DNA of 64,000 nucleotides from Candidatus Bathyarchaeota archaeon (GTDB lineage: Archaea > Thermoproteota > CALKCG01 > B24 > DRYS01), in contig JANXEK010000004.1 in the NCBI GenBank assembly GCA_025058595.1, positions 18,216 to 82,215 on the forward strand, written 5' to 3'. This document shows positions 52,489 through 61,267 of this stretch, one piece after another (the stretch's first letter is position 1; each line of letters starts with the position of its first letter). Under the pieces are notes generated by a model that saw nothing but the letters and a program-made list of their open reading frames with translations, made no database searches and was not told the DNA's origin. The position numbers and the translations under genes are program-made.

Positions 52489-52561
52489 ATGGATTTTTAG
52501 GTGATTATTAATGGCGGAGGTATGGAAATATTCATGGTCGAACCCCGGGGGGTAGACTCTA
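52489..52561 (+). repeat. 73-bp dispersed inverted repeat, copy 1
   Basis: 70 of 73 bases match the reverse complement of 60128-60200; the first 51 are identical. It contains AGGTGAT, a perfect Shine-Dalgarno, five bases before an ATG that opens MAEVWKYSWSNPGG and stops at TAG. It ends in a GC-rich near-palindrome (imperfect in this copy) and is intergenic. Confidence 0.85.
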
Positions 52562-52686
52562 CCTATACTAGGCTGGATTAGGTGTAGGGCTTTCCGTAAC
52601 ATCCATGAATCTGCTGAGGGGTTCTTCTAGATGGAGCCGTTAGATTCTAGGAGGGAAATCTTAATAACCCTGTAATATTGTTATCT

Positions 52687-53034
52687 ATGTTTAGATCTTG
52701 TATGATGAAGCTTCCTTGCGAGCTATCGACCAAGTATATACTTCCAGCTGTGAGAGCTGTGGTAGCTCGTAGACTTATAGAGGAGTATGGCTATACGCAA
52801 TCCTCTGTAGCTAAAATTCTAGGTACTACCCAAGCTGCTGTAAGCCACTATATGAACGTTAAGCGTGGCGGTAGGCTTATCGAGAAGCTTTTATCTATAG
52901 ATGAAGCTAGGAGGGTTATAGATGGTATGGTCGATAGTATAGTTTCTGGTGGCGTGTTTAGAGAGGATTATCTATGCGAGCTATGTAGGGTTATGAGGCT
53001 TTACCTAGAAGGGGGAAACTATACTACGATGTAA
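52687..53034 (+). CDS. HTH transcriptional regulator (COG2522-like, ThiR-related)
   Basis: About 115 residues. LIEEYGYTQSSVAKILGTTQAAVSHY is a helix-turn-helix near residues 34-60, preceded by LPCELSTKYILPAVRAVVA, the pattern of the archaeal COG2522 regulators whose fused versions (ThiR) control thiamine genes. The position next to thi4 supports a thiamine-related regulator. The track uses TTG 52678; ATG 52687 lies about 26 bp after a TATA-like ttaataacc, fitting a leaderless message. Confidence 0.72.
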   Translation: MFRSCMMKLPCELSTKYILPAVRAVVARRLIEEYGYTQSSVAKILGTTQAAVSHYMNVKRGGRLIEKLLSIDEARRVIDGMVDSIVSGGVFREDYLCELCRVMRLYLEGGNYTTM

Positions 53035-53117
53035 ACCTCGTAGCCTATCTTTAAATATCCTTTATATCATCAGATATGGAGATCTAACGGTGTTATGTGG
53101 GGGGGTGGCAGCGGTTT

Positions 53118-53900
53118 ATGGTTATCGATGAAGCATCTATATCTAGAGCTATAATAGAATCTTCGGCTGAGAAGCTATCTAGGTTGATGGATATCGATGT
53201 AGCGGTAGTCGGTGCAGGTCCGGCAGGTCTTACGGCTGCGGTATACCTTGCTAGGAGCGGTTTGAAGACTGTGGTATTCGAGAGGCGGCTATCCTTCGGT
53301 GGCGGTATAGGTGGTGGGGGTATGCAGCTACCGGCTATCGTGGTGCAGAAGCAGGTTCTAGGTATACTGGAGGATATAGGGTGTAGGTATAGGCTTCACG
53401 GTTCTACTGGTCTCTACATAGTGGATCCTGCTGAGATGATAGCTAAGCTTGCATCCTCAGCTATAGATTCTGGAGCTGAGATACTGCTAGGGGTTACCGT
53501 CGATGATGTTATCTATAGGGTTGAGGATGGATGCGTGAAAGTGGTGGGTGTCGTGGTACAGTGGACTTCTACGATAGCCGCAGCTTTCCATGTCGATCCT
53601 CTATCTATGAAATCTAGGGCTGTGGTCGATTGTACCGGTCATGAAGCTGAGGTTGTATCTATAGCTTCTAGGAAGATACCTGAGCTTAACCTATCGATAA
53701 GAGGTGAATCTTCTATGTGGGCTTCGAAGAGCGAGGAGCTTGTAGTGGAGAAGACTGGAGCTGTATGCCCCGGGTTGTATGTAGCCGGTATGTCTGTAGC
53801 AGCTGTGTACGGTATACCTAGGATGGGGCCTATATTCGGTGGTATGCTGCTATCGGGTAGACGTGTAGCGGAGGCTATCCTTAAAGATTTGAAGGGTTAG
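53118..53900 (+). CDS. thi4: Thiazole synthase Thi4 (archaeal, His-type)
   Basis: About 260 residues. Rossmann flavin-like motif VAVVGAGPAGLTAAVYLARSG, then GGGIGGGGMQLPAIVVQ, FHVDPLSMKSRAVVDCTGHEAE and the C-terminal GMSVAAVYGIPRMGPIFGGML. Thi4 builds the thiazole of thiamine from NAD and glycine. The position of the yeast sacrificial Cys is His here (HVDPL), as in catalytic archaeal enzymes that use free sulfide. The track starts at GTG 53097; ATG 53118 fits the family N-terminus. The 3' end overlaps sufS by 4 bp. Confidence 0.9.
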   Translation: MVIDEASISRAIIESSAEKLSRLMDIDVAVVGAGPAGLTAAVYLARSGLKTVVFERRLSFGGGIGGGGMQLPAIVVQKQVLGILEDIGCRYRLHGSTGLYIVDPAEMIAKLASSAIDSGAEILLGVTVDDVIYRVEDGCVKVVGVVVQWTSTIAAAFHVDPLSMKSRAVVDCTGHEAEVVSIASRKIPELNLSIRGESSMWASKSEELVVEKTGAVCPGLYVAGMSVAAVYGIPRMGPIFGGMLLSGRRVAEAILKDLKG

Positions 53901-55114
53901 GCTAGGGTTTCTACTATCTTCTTCAGGGTATCGCATAGTATATCGATCTCCTCCATAGTATTGTATATGTAGAGGGATGCTCTCACGGTACCTGTTAATC
54001 CTAGCCTAGCGTGTAGAGGTTCTGCACAGTGTACACCAGATCTTACGGCTATATTCTCGAGTTCGTCTAGTAGTAGAGCGACGTCATGCGGATCTATGGA
54101 TCCTACGTTGAAGGCTGCTATACCGGATCTAAACCTTGTATCCCTAGGCCCGTAGATGGTTACATCCTCTATCTCGCTTAGCCTTCTTAGAGTGTACTCG
54201 GTCAACCTATCTTCGTAGGATCTAACTTTATCCATACCTAACCGTGATAGATAGTCTACTGCTGCTGCGAGACCTATAGCTCCTGCTACGTTGGGTGTAC
54301 CAGGCTCCATCCTCCAAGGCATATCGTTCCACGTAGATCTATCTAAGCTAACCCTTCTAACCATCTCACCACCCGTGAATACTGGTTTAACCTGATCCTC
54401 TACACCTCTACGTATGTATAGGCATCCTATACCTGTAGGTCCAAGCATCTTATGACCGCTGAAAGCTAGGAAATCGCATCCTATCCTCCTAGCATCTACA
54501 GGTATATGCGGTACTGATTGAGCTGCATCGACTAGTAGTAGTATATCGTTCTTACGGGCTATACGTGCTATATCGTCTACAGGGTTCACGGTTCCGAGTA
54601 CGTTTGATATATGGGTTAACGCTATAAGCCTAGTCCTCTCGGATAATATATCGGGTAGCTTCTCTAGATCTAAAGTGCCTCCACCGGTTATATCTAGGAA
54701 TCTAAGCTTAACGCCGTATCTATCCCTAACCATCTGCCACGGTACTAGGTTCGAGTGATGCTCCATAACGGTCGTTATGATTTCATCACCGGGATTCCAA
54801 TCCAAACCGTATGCTACAAGGTTTATAGCCTCCGTAGTGTTCTTAACGAATATAAGCTCGCTCGGGGATACACCTATAAACCTAGCTATCCTCTCCCTAG
54901 AATCCTCATACATCTCTGTAGCCTCCTGCGATAGACGGTATACTCCTCTATGAACGTTAACGGTATACCTCTCATAATACTCTACGATAGCTTCGATAAC
55001 ATATCTAGGTTTAAGAGATGTAGCAGCGTTATCCAGATATACTAGGGGCTTACCATCACTCCTCCTAACCGATAGTATAGGGAAATCCTTTCTAACCTCG
55101 TATGGATCCAGCAT
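53897..55114 (-). CDS. sufS: Cysteine desulfurase, SufS/CsdA type
   Basis: PLP enzyme removing sulfur from cysteine. 405 residues: YLDNAATSLKP near the start, TVMEHHSNLVPWQ near 118, DAAQSVPHIPVD near 197, PLP lysine in FSGHKMLGPTGIGC near 224, and the active-site Cys in SGVHCAEPLH near 362. No SufBCD genes adjoin. Tail-to-tail with thi4, so it may serve thiamine or Fe-S cluster sulfur supply. Confidence 0.94.
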   Translation of the reverse strand: MLDPYEVRKDFPILSVRRSDGKPLVYLDNAATSLKPRYVIEAIVEYYERYTVNVHRGVYRLSQEATEMYEDSRERIARFIGVSPSELIFVKNTTEAINLVAYGLDWNPGDEIITTVMEHHSNLVPWQMVRDRYGVKLRFLDITGGGTLDLEKLPDILSERTRLIALTHISNVLGTVNPVDDIARIARKNDILLLVDAAQSVPHIPVDARRIGCDFLAFSGHKMLGPTGIGCLYIRRGVEDQVKPVFTGGEMVRRVSLDRSTWNDMPWRMEPGTPNVAGAIGLAAAVDYLSRLGMDKVRSYEDRLTEYTLRRLSEIEDVTIYGPRDTRFRSGIAAFNVGSIDPHDVALLLDELENIAVRSGVHCAEPLHARLGLTGTVRASLYIYNTMEEIDILCDTLKKIVETLA

Positions 55115-55157
55115 ACCTCCCCAAACCTCTCCAATATCGAAACCCGGCTCTACTAAG

Positions 55158-56642
55158 TTATACTATAGGTATAAGCTTAGTCGATGTATAGCCTTCCCTA
55201 GCCTCCACCTCTACAGCGTATAGGCCTGTTCTAGGCTTCACCCCATATAGGATTAAAGCTCCGTGCTCCCTGGTAAGCTTCAGATGCGTATCGGCTATAG
55301 GCGATATCCTCTCCGCAAGCCTCGGATAGATAGGTTTAGCTATAAGTAGCGTTAACGATCCTGTGGAGGCTACCCTATCTATATCTATCGATAGTAGGTT
55401 TAAAGCTCCGTTTAAACCGTAGCGTAGGGTTAACCTATCGACCCCTATAACCCTGAGTATAGGCTTACCAAGCTCTGATATCAATTCATCCTCAACCCTA
55501 CAGATCTCCTCGTAATCCTCATCGATAGATCTACCTTTAAGGTATGTTATGCATCGATTATGCTTATACCTCCTTCCCCCTTCTATCGCTACCACTCTAA
55601 GGAGCCTCTCAGCCCCCTCTCTATCCTCGAAGGATGCTAGGGATTGATCTATAACCTTAGATGTATCGATGCCTATGGAGGGTATAACCATGAGACCCCT
55701 CCCCTTACGTAGGAAGCTCGATCCTAACGGTATAGTTAGCGTAGATTGATAGTCGTAGTCTCTAATCCTATAATCCACCTCTAATAAGACTATAGATCCC
55801 CTAGGATACCCGCCTACCACCCTATCTAGATCAGGTATACCCGTCGAGTATGTATCCTGAGATGGATCGTCTGGAGGCTTGTAGAACCTCCATACATCTA
55901 TGCTAGGAGCTACGAAAGGTGGTATAACGTTGAATCCTCCATCGAGGGTGAATAGCATCTGCTTCTCGGATAGGCTTACACCCCTAGCTTTAACTATCCT
56001 TAGATCTCTTAGAAACCTTCCATCGAGTAACCCCTCTCTGAGGATTATAACAGAGTCGGCTACGAACTCCTCGATACCGGATCCCACCCTACTCTCACCT
56101 AGCGGAACCTCGCTTATCAGTATAGTCGTACAATCCATGCTCCATACTATCCTACCTAGAAGGCTATGCAGCAGTATCCTAAGATCGCTGGGATCCCTGA
56201 GGGTTTGAGCTAAAGCTGTGAACGAATCTATAGTTAAACGTTTAGCTTCTATCTCTTCGATAGTCTCTACGATCGACTCTATAGCTAAAGGTAGACCAGT
56301 CTTCTTTACGGCGAGTAGATCTAGAAACCTGAATATACCCTCAGCTTCAAGCTTCTCGAAATCTAAACCTATCCTAGACATAGTCTTGTAGAAGCTAGGC
56401 TTCTTCTCCGCGAAGCTTACGTAGACACCTGGTTCACCGTAATCTACGGCTCCTCTATAGAGGAATTTAGCTGAGAGCATAGTCTTACCGGTACCTGGAT
56501 TGCCTGCTAATATGATTAAACCGCCTCTAGGTAAACCCCCGAGAACTTTATCCAACCCATCGATACCTGTAGGTGTGAGAATAGCGTTAGCCGGTGTAAC
56601 CTTACCTCTAGGATAGGGTTGCTCCTCACTTTCTTTACTCAA
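55158..56642 (-). CDS. KaiC-like (RAD55) double-domain ATPase, second domain without a P-loop
   Basis: 494 residues, two tandem KaiC/RecA-type domains. The first is intact: GLDKVLGGLPRGGLIILAGNPGTGKT near residue 30-54, then the KaiC-type YVSFAEKKPSFYK and TIDSFTALAQ. The second begins similarly (DLDRVVGGYPRGSIVLLE) but lacks GxxxxGK[ST], so only domain 1 should bind ATP. Archaeal KaiC-like proteins are linked to signalling and archaellum control; a specific role cannot be read here. Upstream of sufS with a 44-bp gap. Confidence 0.82.
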   Translation of the reverse strand: MSKESEEQPYPRGKVTPANAILTPTGIDGLDKVLGGLPRGGLIILAGNPGTGKTMLSAKFLYRGAVDYGEPGVYVSFAEKKPSFYKTMSRIGLDFEKLEAEGIFRFLDLLAVKKTGLPLAIESIVETIEEIEAKRLTIDSFTALAQTLRDPSDLRILLHSLLGRIVWSMDCTTILISEVPLGESRVGSGIEEFVADSVIILREGLLDGRFLRDLRIVKARGVSLSEKQMLFTLDGGFNVIPPFVAPSIDVWRFYKPPDDPSQDTYSTGIPDLDRVVGGYPRGSIVLLEVDYRIRDYDYQSTLTIPLGSSFLRKGRGLMVIPSIGIDTSKVIDQSLASFEDREGAERLLRVVAIEGGRRYKHNRCITYLKGRSIDEDYEEICRVEDELISELGKPILRVIGVDRLTLRYGLNGALNLLSIDIDRVASTGSLTLLIAKPIYPRLAERISPIADTHLKLTREHGALILYGVKPRTGLYAVEVEAREGYTSTKLIPIV

Positions 56643-56790
56643 TCCTTTTCCTCGAAACTAGAAATCTAGATCTGGAAAGTATATAAATCGTACGGTATAC
56701 AATGATCTGATAACATTATAATGGAGAGTAGCTTCCACCGAGATAACCTTAATAAAGTTACGACTATAAAACCTGTAGAAGGGGTGTATA

Positions 56791-58965
56791 TTGGTTAGGG
56801 AGGCCGATATAGATAGGATAGTATCTACGATGAGTTTAGAGGAGAAAGCTAGATTCCTCGTAGGCGTCGGGTTGCCGGGATGGTTCGGAAACCCCCATTC
56901 TAGAGTTCCAGGTGCTGCAGGTGAAACCCATCCTATAGAGAGGCTTAGCATACCCACGATAGTACTTGCAGATGGGCCTGCAGGTCTTAGGATAAACCCT
57001 ATCAGAGAAGGTGATGAAAGGAGGTTTCACGCTACAGCTTTCCCCGTCGCCGTTATGCTCGCTTCTACATGGAATAGAGATATCTTGGAAGCTGTAGGTA
57101 GGGCTATAGGTGAGGAGGCTAGGGAGTACGGCGTCGATATAATCCTAGCGCCTGCTATGAATATCCATAGGAATCCTCTCTGCGGTAGGAGTTTCGAATA
57201 CTACTCTGAGGATCCAATCCTAACAGGTGAGATGGCGGCTGCCTTCGTTAAAGGTATACAATCCCAGGGTGTCGGAGCATGTCTTAAACACTTTGCAGCT
57301 AACGATCAGGAGACTAACCGTATGATCATAGATACGATCGTATCTGAGAGAGCTTTGAGGGAGATACATCTTAGAGGATTCGAGATAGCCGTTAAGAAGT
57401 CTAAGCCTTGGGTTGTTATGAGCGCATACAATAAGTTGAACGGTGTATACTGCTCCCAGAATAGATGGCTTCTAACAGAGGTTCTTAGGAGGGAGTGGGG
57501 GTTCGATGGGTTCGTAGTATCTGATTGGTATGCAGGCGATGATCCTGTAGAGCAGATGAAAGCCGGTAACGATCTGATTATGCCTGGGAAAGCCTATCAG
57601 ATAGACTCTAAGAGGGGGGATGAGGTCGAGGAGATAGTTCGAGCGGTTAGGGATGGGAGGCTTAGCTTAGAAATACTGGATAGGAATGTTAGGAATATAT
57701 TGAGGGTTATCGTCGATTCGCCTTCCTTCAGAGGTTATAGGTACTCTGATATGCCTAACCTAGATGAGCATACAAATATAGCTTACGAAGCGGGTGCTGA
57801 AGGTGTTATACTCCTTAAGAATGATGGAGCCCTTCCGATACGTCTCGATGCTAGGGTAGCCGTATTCGGGACTGGACAGATAGAGACCGTTAAAGGTGGG
57901 ACGGGTAGCGGGGATACACATCCTAGATACGTCGTATCCATCATAGATGGGTTGAGGGGAAGCGGGCTCCTCATCGACGAGGAGCTAGCTGAGGTTTACC
58001 GTAGGTATGTAGCTTGTATGAGGGGTAGAGATGAATACCTTGTAAGGATGGGGTTGCTAGCCGGATCAGCAGCACCTAGTCTACCTCAAGATTTCCTAAG
58101 CGAAGAAGAAGTGGAGAAGATCGCCGATAGGAATAGCGTAGCGGTTTTCGTATTGAGTAGGATCTCAGGTGAAGGCTACGATAGGAAGCTTGAGAAGGGG
58201 GATTTCTATCTAAGCGATGATGAGAGGAGCCTATTGGAGAGGATATCTAGAGCGTTCCATAGAAGTGGCGGTAAGGTTGTAGTCGTATTGAATATAGGTT
58301 CTCCGATAGAGGTCGTAAGCTGGAGGGATCTAGTCGATGGTATACTCCTAGTATGGCAGGCTGGACAGGAGACTGGGAGGATAGTAGCCGATACGCTTAT
58401 AGGTAGGATAAACCCATCTGGAAAGCTACCTGTAACATTCCCTATAGACTATGACGATGTTCCTTCATGGAGCTTCCCAGGTGAACCGAAAGATAATCCT
58501 CAAAAGGTTGTGTATGAGGAGGGGATATACGTAGGCTACAGATACTACGATACCTTCGGAGTCGATCCGGCATACGAGTTCGGATACGGCTTATCCTATA
58601 CTAGGTTCGAGTATAGGGGTCTAGAGTTAGAGAGGATCGGAGAAGCTATCAAGATAGCATTCGAAGTCGAGAATGTAGGGGGCTATCCTGGGAAGGAGGT
58701 AGCTCAGGTATACGTTAAAGCTCCTAAGGGGAGGATAGATAAACCGTTCCAAGAATTGAAGGGCTTCCATAAAACCAGGCTTCTAAAGCCTGGTGAAGTA
58801 GAAAGGGTGGAGCTGGAGCTGGATCTCAGATCGCTAGCAAGCTTCGATGGATGGGGTTGGCTTCTAGATAAGGGTGAATACGAGGTTAGGGTGGGTTCAT
58901 CATCTAGGGATATAAGGCTTATAGGAAGGTTCACTATCGAGGAGGAGAGACGGTACAATCCATAG
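56791..58965 (+). CDS. Beta-glucosidase, glycoside hydrolase family 3
   Basis: 724 residues: GH3 N-domain with DGPAGLRI near residue 72, FAANDQETNRM near 170 and the nucleophile region GFVVSDWYAGDD near 250; the C-domain carries EGVILLKNDGALP near 335, then a fibronectin-III-like end (YDTFGVDPAYEFGYGLSYT). No signal peptide, so cytoplasmic. TTG 56791 has GAAGGGGTG just upstream. It and the GH4 and polysaccharide genes suggest use of plant-type oligosaccharides. Confidence 0.93.
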   Translation: MVREADIDRIVSTMSLEEKARFLVGVGLPGWFGNPHSRVPGAAGETHPIERLSIPTIVLADGPAGLRINPIREGDERRFHATAFPVAVMLASTWNRDILEAVGRAIGEEAREYGVDIILAPAMNIHRNPLCGRSFEYYSEDPILTGEMAAAFVKGIQSQGVGACLKHFAANDQETNRMIIDTIVSERALREIHLRGFEIAVKKSKPWVVMSAYNKLNGVYCSQNRWLLTEVLRREWGFDGFVVSDWYAGDDPVEQMKAGNDLIMPGKAYQIDSKRGDEVEEIVRAVRDGRLSLEILDRNVRNILRVIVDSPSFRGYRYSDMPNLDEHTNIAYEAGAEGVILLKNDGALPIRLDARVAVFGTGQIETVKGGTGSGDTHPRYVVSIIDGLRGSGLLIDEELAEVYRRYVACMRGRDEYLVRMGLLAGSAAPSLPQDFLSEEEVEKIADRNSVAVFVLSRISGEGYDRKLEKGDFYLSDDERSLLERISRAFHRSGGKVVVVLNIGSPIEVVSWRDLVDGILLVWQAGQETGRIVADTLIGRINPSGKLPVTFPIDYDDVPSWSFPGEPKDNPQKVVYEEGIYVGYRYYDTFGVDPAYEFGYGLSYTRFEYRGLELERIGEAIKIAFEVENVGGYPGKEVAQVYVKAPKGRIDKPFQELKGFHKTRLLKPGEVERVELELDLRSLASFDGWGWLLDKGEYEVRVGSSSRDIRLIGRFTIEEERRYNP

Positions 58966-58987
58966 CTTAATCACTCATCCAGATGAG

Positions 58988-58994
58988 GGTGGAG
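58988..58994 (+). promoter_or_regulatory. Shine-Dalgarno that points to a CTG start for the PPP phosphatase
   Basis: GGTGGAG lies four bases before CTG 58999, which begins SKRYTRLFEFDPAKLRSIE, the natural N-terminus ahead of the GDIHG motif. No ATG, GTG or TTG exists in this frame between the preceding TGA and TTG 59101. Confidence 0.5.
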
Positions 58995-58998
58995 ACAT

Positions 58999-59778
58999 CT
59001 GTCGAAGCGATACACCCGTCTATTCGAATTCGATCCAGCCAAGCTTAGAAGTATCGAGAGGATAATAGTTGTAGGCGATATACATGGAGACTACGATTCG
59101 TTGAATAGGATCTTAAGCTTAGTAGATATAGGTAGAGATCTCCTAGTCTTCCTAGGAGATTACGCCGATAGAGGATTGTATGGAGTAGAGGTTATAGATA
59201 CGATAGCAGATCTCCTAGAGAGGTTTAGCGGGAGAATCATAGCTTTGAAAGGTAATCATGAAGATTATAGCGATGATGGCGAACCTAGATTCTATCCATG
59301 CGATCTGGTATACGAAGCTGAGAGGAAAAGAGGTGGATGGATACGATACTTCTCAGAGAAGCTTAAACCATTCATAGAGAAGCTATACCTAGCAGCGTTA
59401 ATACCTGGAGAGGTATTGATGGTTCATGGAGGGGTATCGAGTAGGATTAGGAGCTTAGACGATCTAAGATATCCAAGCTTAGAGGTTGAGGGGGATATAC
59501 TATGGTCTGATCCGTGGAGTGGATATGGAGAATACCCTAATAGAAGAGGAGTCGGTGTAGAATTCGGTGTAGATATCACGGAGAGTATCTGCGCTAAGCT
59601 AGAGGTTAAGATGATAGTTAGAGGACATGAACCTATGAAAGCCTCGATAGGACCATACAGCGAGCATAACGGTAAGGTAGTTACGGTAAGCTCCACCAGA
59701 GTCTACGGTGGAAAGCCATTCATACTAGCTATAGATCCATCAGCTCCACTTAGTATATCGCATATACCTATAGGATAA
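58999..59778 (+). CDS. PPP-family metallophosphatase (Ser/Thr phosphatase or ApaH-like)
   Basis: Metal sites in order: VVGDIHGDYDSL, FLGDYADRGLYG, LKGNHEDY, LMVHGGVSS and VRGHEPMK, the full PPP set. About 259 residues with the CTG start; the track's TTG 59101 falls inside the GDIHG region and would remove the first metal-binding motif, so it cannot be correct. Could dephosphorylate proteins or dinucleoside polyphosphates. Confidence 0.87.
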   Translation: MSKRYTRLFEFDPAKLRSIERIIVVGDIHGDYDSLNRILSLVDIGRDLLVFLGDYADRGLYGVEVIDTIADLLERFSGRIIALKGNHEDYSDDGEPRFYPCDLVYEAERKRGGWIRYFSEKLKPFIEKLYLAALIPGEVLMVHGGVSSRIRSLDDLRYPSLEVEGDILWSDPWSGYGEYPNRRGVGVEFGVDITESICAKLEVKMIVRGHEPMKASIGPYSEHNGKVVTVSSTRVYGGKPFILAIDPSAPLSISHIPIG

Positions 59779-59805
59779 ACGCCCCTCACGTAATGGCTAT
59801 TACCG

Positions 59806-60030
59806 CTACTCCACTTCAAATCCTAGAATCCGATTCGTATAAGATCGCTCCTCCCCGACGATGTTAACCGTAAACTCTTCACCTTCGAAGAGAAGTTTAT
59901 GGGGGGTTAGAGAACCCTCAGATATAGCTGAAGCTAACCTAGACGGGCCCCCGCTTACAGTCGTAACCCAAGCTTCAGTTATAACGTTGAATCCTCCACA
60001 AATTTCAACGTTACGATGAGGTAGATAGAT
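59806..60030 (-). pseudogene. Fragment of a flavin-reductase-like gene
   Basis: Not in the track. The minus strand reads GGFNVITEAWVTTVSGGPSR then HKLLFEGEEFTVNIVGEE, the FMN-binding core of flavin reductase-like proteins, and stops at 59808-59806. It lacks the N-terminal start and the C-terminal half. It lies beside the stacked hairpins and the second repeat copy. Confidence 0.6.
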
Positions 60031-60081
60031 CTAGGATGAAGTATATAGCCACGATCACGGTACACCTAGCAGCCCCATCCT

Positions 60082-60152
60082 AATCTAACCATAGGGTTAG
60101 ATTCTATTCTATCTCCCAGCTGAGAGATAGAGTCTACCCCCGGGGGGTAGAC
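60082..60152. repeat. Three consecutive perfect hairpins
   Basis: AATCTAACC/GGTTAGATT (9-bp arms, 4-nt loop, 60082-60103), CTATCTC/GAGATAG (7-bp arms, 8-nt loop, 60109-60130) and GTCTACCCCC/GGGGGTAGAC (10-bp arms, 1-nt centre, 60132-60152). The last is part of repeat copy 2. They look like RNA stems or element ends rather than coding sequence. Confidence 0.75.
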
Positions 60153-60200
60153 CATGAATATTTCCATACCTCCGCCATTAATAATCACCTAAAAATCCAT
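60128..60200 (-). repeat. 73-bp dispersed inverted repeat, copy 2
   Basis: Reverse complement of 52489-52561 with 3 mismatches, all in the GC-rich end, where this copy forms a perfect palindrome. On the minus strand it carries the same AGGTGAT-ATG small ORF (MAEVWKYSWSTPRG, then TAG). A MITE-like element or a small RNA/peptide gene are both possible. Confidence 0.85.
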
Positions 60201-60384
60201 ACCTAATTCATGTTAGGGTGCATCGTTCATACTATCCATCATACTCTTCTAGATCTCCATATACGTTAAGGCTTCTACGTAGATCTAGGTTTAAGCCTCC
60301 CTAGGTATGGGTATGACGTGTAGCAGGCCTTATAAAATCCCCTAGAAAGCGATATAAGCTAGTATATGATCGTATACTAGATCT

Positions 60385-61245
60385 ATGGCTGAAGATAGCC
60401 TGCATACCGTCTTCAGTATGGATTGTGAGAGGATAGCGGAATACTCACCTCCAGGTGGACCTAAGAGTTGGCTGGATAGTAGATCCTCTATAGAGTGTTT
60501 CATCGATACCCTCGCAGGCTACGGGTTTAAAGCTACATTCTTCATAGTACCTGAAACCGCCTACGAACATAGAGATCTATTCCTAGAAGCTAGGGATAGA
60601 AGCTTCGAGCTAGGTCTACACTATCACCCTCAAAGCTTTAGAGATGGAAGATGGGAGGGCTACCTAGCAAGCTATAGCTACGAAGATCAGCTATACCAGC
60701 TTAGAGAAGCTGTAAAAGATTGGAGTAGCTATCTAGGTTTTAAGCCTAGAGGCTTCAGACCTGGAAACTTCTCCGCTAACATCGATACCTACAAGGCTAT
60801 CTACAAGCTAGGGTTTAGGGAGGGAAGCTGCTATATACCTGGTAGGATTAGACCTGAATGGCACGCTATATGGATCGATTCACCTCCATACCCACACCAT
60901 GTGGATGGCATAGACTTCCTAGATATACCTGTAACAGCCGATCTAAGGGTTAAACCTAAAATCGGCGATCCACCCCATCTAAGGATAGAATCAGGTAGCC
61001 TAGAATACCTTAAAGGTATACTCTCATGGTGGCTCCAACATCTATCATCCACCGATCCACCTCTGAAGACTGTAGTCTTTATGACGCATAACACCGTAGA
61101 CTATAGTAGAGGATCCGAAGGGTACGCTAAACTGGAGGGATTAATCCAAGCTATAACGGAAGCCGAGAATATAGGGTTCAAGATACACCCATCAACCATG
61201 AGAGAAATACACGAACTAGCCGATCGGACAGTATACCGTGTATAG
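60385..61245 (+). CDS. Polysaccharide deacetylase-like (NodB fold) protein
   Basis: 286 residues. FSMDCERI near residue 10 supplies the catalytic/metal Asp, YGFKATFFIVPET near 48, GLHYHPQSF near 77 (metal His pair), GFRPGNFSAN near 125 and MTHNTVDY near 235 follow the family order. It probably removes acyl groups from a glycan or acts on a related amide. ATG 60385; the upstream 180 bp is intergenic with the repeat. Confidence 0.8.
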   Translation: MAEDSLHTVFSMDCERIAEYSPPGGPKSWLDSRSSIECFIDTLAGYGFKATFFIVPETAYEHRDLFLEARDRSFELGLHYHPQSFRDGRWEGYLASYSYEDQLYQLREAVKDWSSYLGFKPRGFRPGNFSANIDTYKAIYKLGFREGSCYIPGRIRPEWHAIWIDSPPYPHHVDGIDFLDIPVTADLRVKPKIGDPPHLRIESGSLEYLKGILSWWLQHLSSTDPPLKTVVFMTHNTVDYSRGSEGYAKLEGLIQAITEAENIGFKIHPSTMREIHELADRTVYRV

Positions 61246-61267
61246 GAGAGGAGGGGTGAAGCTTAAC

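Noticed and set aside
52489-60200. A 7.7-kb composite transposon bounded by the two 73-bp repeats
   Set aside because: The enclosed genes are ordinary metabolic genes, no transposase is present, and I saw no target-site duplication; two independent small insertions are more likely.
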